Assembly: GCF_900109885.1 (NCBI RefSeq)
Contig: NZ_FOBS01000002.1
Span: 124,001-188,000, forward strand
Length of the DNA: 64,000 nucleotides
Reading direction: 5' to 3'
Source of the DNA: Syntrophus gentianae
Lineage (GTDB): Bacteria; Desulfobacterota; Syntrophia; Syntrophales; Syntrophaceae
Part shown: in pieces, positions 62,908 through 64,000 of the stretch
Layout of the letters: each line of letters opens with the position of its first letter
Position numbering within the stretch: the first letter of the stretch is position 1
The notes under the pieces: generated by a model
The model's database searches: none
The model's input: the letters and a program-made list of their open reading frames with translations, nothing else
What the model was told of the DNA's origin: nothing
Translations under genes and position numbers: made by a program

Positions 62908-63696
62908 ATGAAAACTCCGAAAATGTCTGTTAGGTGTATCATGGCAGCGATCGTTTTAACTTTTCTGATGGCTTTCCCAGGCGGAGTCATGGCAAGCCCG
63001 CAATTTTCCCTTCAGACAAAGAGCGATTGGAAAACCGCCCTGGATGAGGGGAAAATAACCCCGGTGACCAGCTATTATGACGCTCTGGGAGCGCATTATG
63101 GAACCCTTGACGTTGATTTTATCCAGGTCACGCCAAGACTTTATGCCCTGGATGACGCAGAATCCGGCGGTTTAGGCGATGGATTGTTGATGACCTGGGG
63201 CAATGGCGCAAGTAATTTACCTCAGGTTGCTTCATGGCAGTACAATTACCCCGTTGATCCGAACCTGGCAGGGACGAAACTCAATTTCACGATTATGCCT
63301 CCCCCGGGGATACTGAGTGTTTCGCTGACGATTAACGATGCGGCGGGTGGGTGGATTTCCTGGGATTGGAATGTAACCCCTCCAGGCGGCCAAGGACCTC
63401 TGTTCACCGGCGTAAAGACTGCGCTTACCATCGATCCGAATATCTTTGCCCCTCAGGGAGCTTCTTCCTTTGCCGTGGCGGGATTTAATCCGGCTATTGC
63501 AACGACGATCCAAGCCGATGAGCTTGCCTTCGGGGCAAACCAGTGGACCCTGTTTCCTCCTGTCCCTGTCGTCGGCGGGGCACAGCCCTGGAACTATTGG
63601 AGTCAAGTCAGTGTCGTTCCCATTCCACCCAGCGTTCTCCTGCTTGGGGCTGGTCTGCTCGGCGTTGCAGGTTTGAGACGGAAATTGAACAAGTAA
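62908..63696 (+). CDS. Secreted PEP-CTERM-type protein
   Basis: 262 aa. Signal peptide (CIMAAIVLTFLMAFPGGVMA), a mature region beginning SPQFSLQTKSDWKTALDEGK, and a tail VPIPPSVLLLGAGLLGVAGL plus RRKLNK. Start ATG 62908 follows CAGGAGGTGG. The mature part has beta-strand-like alternation but no family I can name. Same strand as the previous CTERM gene but separated by a terminator. Confidence 0.82.
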   Translation: MKTPKMSVRCIMAAIVLTFLMAFPGGVMASPQFSLQTKSDWKTALDEGKITPVTSYYDALGAHYGTLDVDFIQVTPRLYALDDAESGGLGDGLLMTWGNGASNLPQVASWQYNYPVDPNLAGTKLNFTIMPPPGILSVSLTINDAAGGWISWDWNVTPPGGQGPLFTGVKTALTIDPNIFAPQGASSFAVAGFNPAIATTIQADELAFGANQWTLFPPVPVVGGAQPWNYWSQVSVVPIPPSVLLLGAGLLGVAGLRRKLNK

Positions 63697-63712
63697 AATG
63701 CTTTCTGCAGCA

Positions 63713-63761
63713 ACGAAAGTTAAGAGGCAGGGTCGACATAACTCTGCCTCTTCTCTTTCGT
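63713..63761 (+). terminator. Terminator of the CTERM gene at 62908
   Basis: AAGAGGCAG (63722-63730) with CTGCCTCTT (63744-63752), extended outside by ACGAAAG (63713-63719) with CTTTCGT (63755-63761). No strong T-run. Confidence 0.65.
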
Positions 63762-63861
63762 GACTAGTTGACGATTACAGTGACTCCCTGCAGTCTGGAA
63801 ATTCGAGGACAGCGGCCATTTCGATATCTTATGCCTTGATCACGGCAGAATTCCAGGGATT

Positions 63862-64000
63862 TCAAGCATTTTTGGCCGTGTTCTTCTCGACCCAGGCCGC
63901 AAAAGTCTCCATAAACTTGACCAGAAACCCACGGGTCCCCTCATTGGCAATCTTTCCCTCCCCGTCGAACAGCTGCGCTGCACCACCGATGTAAGCCTCG
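63862..64000 (-). CDS. NADPH-dependent FMN reductase-like protein, C-terminal part only
   Basis: The minus strand encodes the last ~45 residues of a gene that runs off the right edge: AYIGGAAQLFDGEGKIANEG, then TRGFLVKFMETFAAWVEK and a stop (TGA at 63862-63864). YIGGAAQLFD with the following NE-TR-FL pattern is the end of ChrR/NADPH-dependent FMN reductases. Too short to name further; the 5' part is outside the window. Confidence 0.75.
   Translation of the reverse strand, partial: EAYIGGAAQLFDGEGKIANEGTRGFLVKFMETFAAWVEKNTAKNA

Overview
The window is ordinary bacterial chromosome, moderately GC-rich and densely coded, with no rRNA, tRNA, CRISPR array or recognisable insertion sequence. The gene set suggests a deltaproteobacterium (Desulfobacterota), most plausibly a Syntrophus/Smithella-like syntroph. 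The signs are a periplasmic selenocysteine formate dehydrogenase, a sodium-pumping decarboxylase beta/gamma pair, two cobalamin riboswitches, several proteins with VPLPA/PEP-CTERM-type C-termini and many PAS histidine kinases. The taxonomic call is inference from gene content only.

Layout. 1-5.8 kb: two paralogous cytidylate-kinase-like proteins with a BON-like tail flank a TerC membrane protein, a sodium-pump oadG-oadB pair (oadG has only 45 codons) and a PAS-LuxR regulator. 5.9-12.2 kb: a corrinoid uptake locus in the order riboswitch, permease, ATPase, riboswitch, TonB-dependent receptor, binding protein, TonB. The second riboswitch starts inside the ATPase coding sequence. 12.3-19.1 kb: a dicarboxylate/amino-acid symporter, carB behind a near-consensus sigma-70 promoter, and a NarL-type two-component pair. 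19.4-23.1 kb: four secreted VPLPA-CTERM proteins, two of them a tandem duplicate, with hairpins and a perfect CRP-type operator between them. 23.2-24.9 kb: gdhA with twin palindromes upstream and a strong terminator.

25.1-32.8 kb: three tandem hybrid histidine kinases that are mosaics of the same PAS modules. 33.1-37.7 kb: fdhABC, in which an in-frame UGA makes the alpha subunit look split. 38.2-43.9 kb: an unknown membrane-anchored protein, a UPF0251/NifX-type pair, a KefB-like antiporter and an unusual receiver / periplasmic-binding-like / CheW fusion. 44.0-47.8 kb: a decayed type I restriction locus with intact hsdR, an internally deleted KilA-N gene carrying a perfect 34-bp palindrome, and an internally deleted hsdM with no hsdS.

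47.9-54.9 kb: gpmA, glycerate kinase, and a trehalose cluster (otsB, an otsA fused to a membrane sensor-like region, and a GH15 glucoamylase/trehalase-like enzyme). 54.9-61.5 kb: two P-type cation ATPases, the second translationally coupled to a tandem universal stress protein. 61.5-64 kb: a 0.7-kb noncoding stretch, two more CTERM proteins, and the 3' end of an NADPH-dependent FMN-reductase-like gene running off the window.

Together the genes describe an anaerobe investing in corrinoid import, formate/electron transfer to the membrane quinone pool, ion gradients (Na+, K+/H+, P-type pumps), osmolyte (trehalose) metabolism, exported surface proteins and extensive signal transduction.
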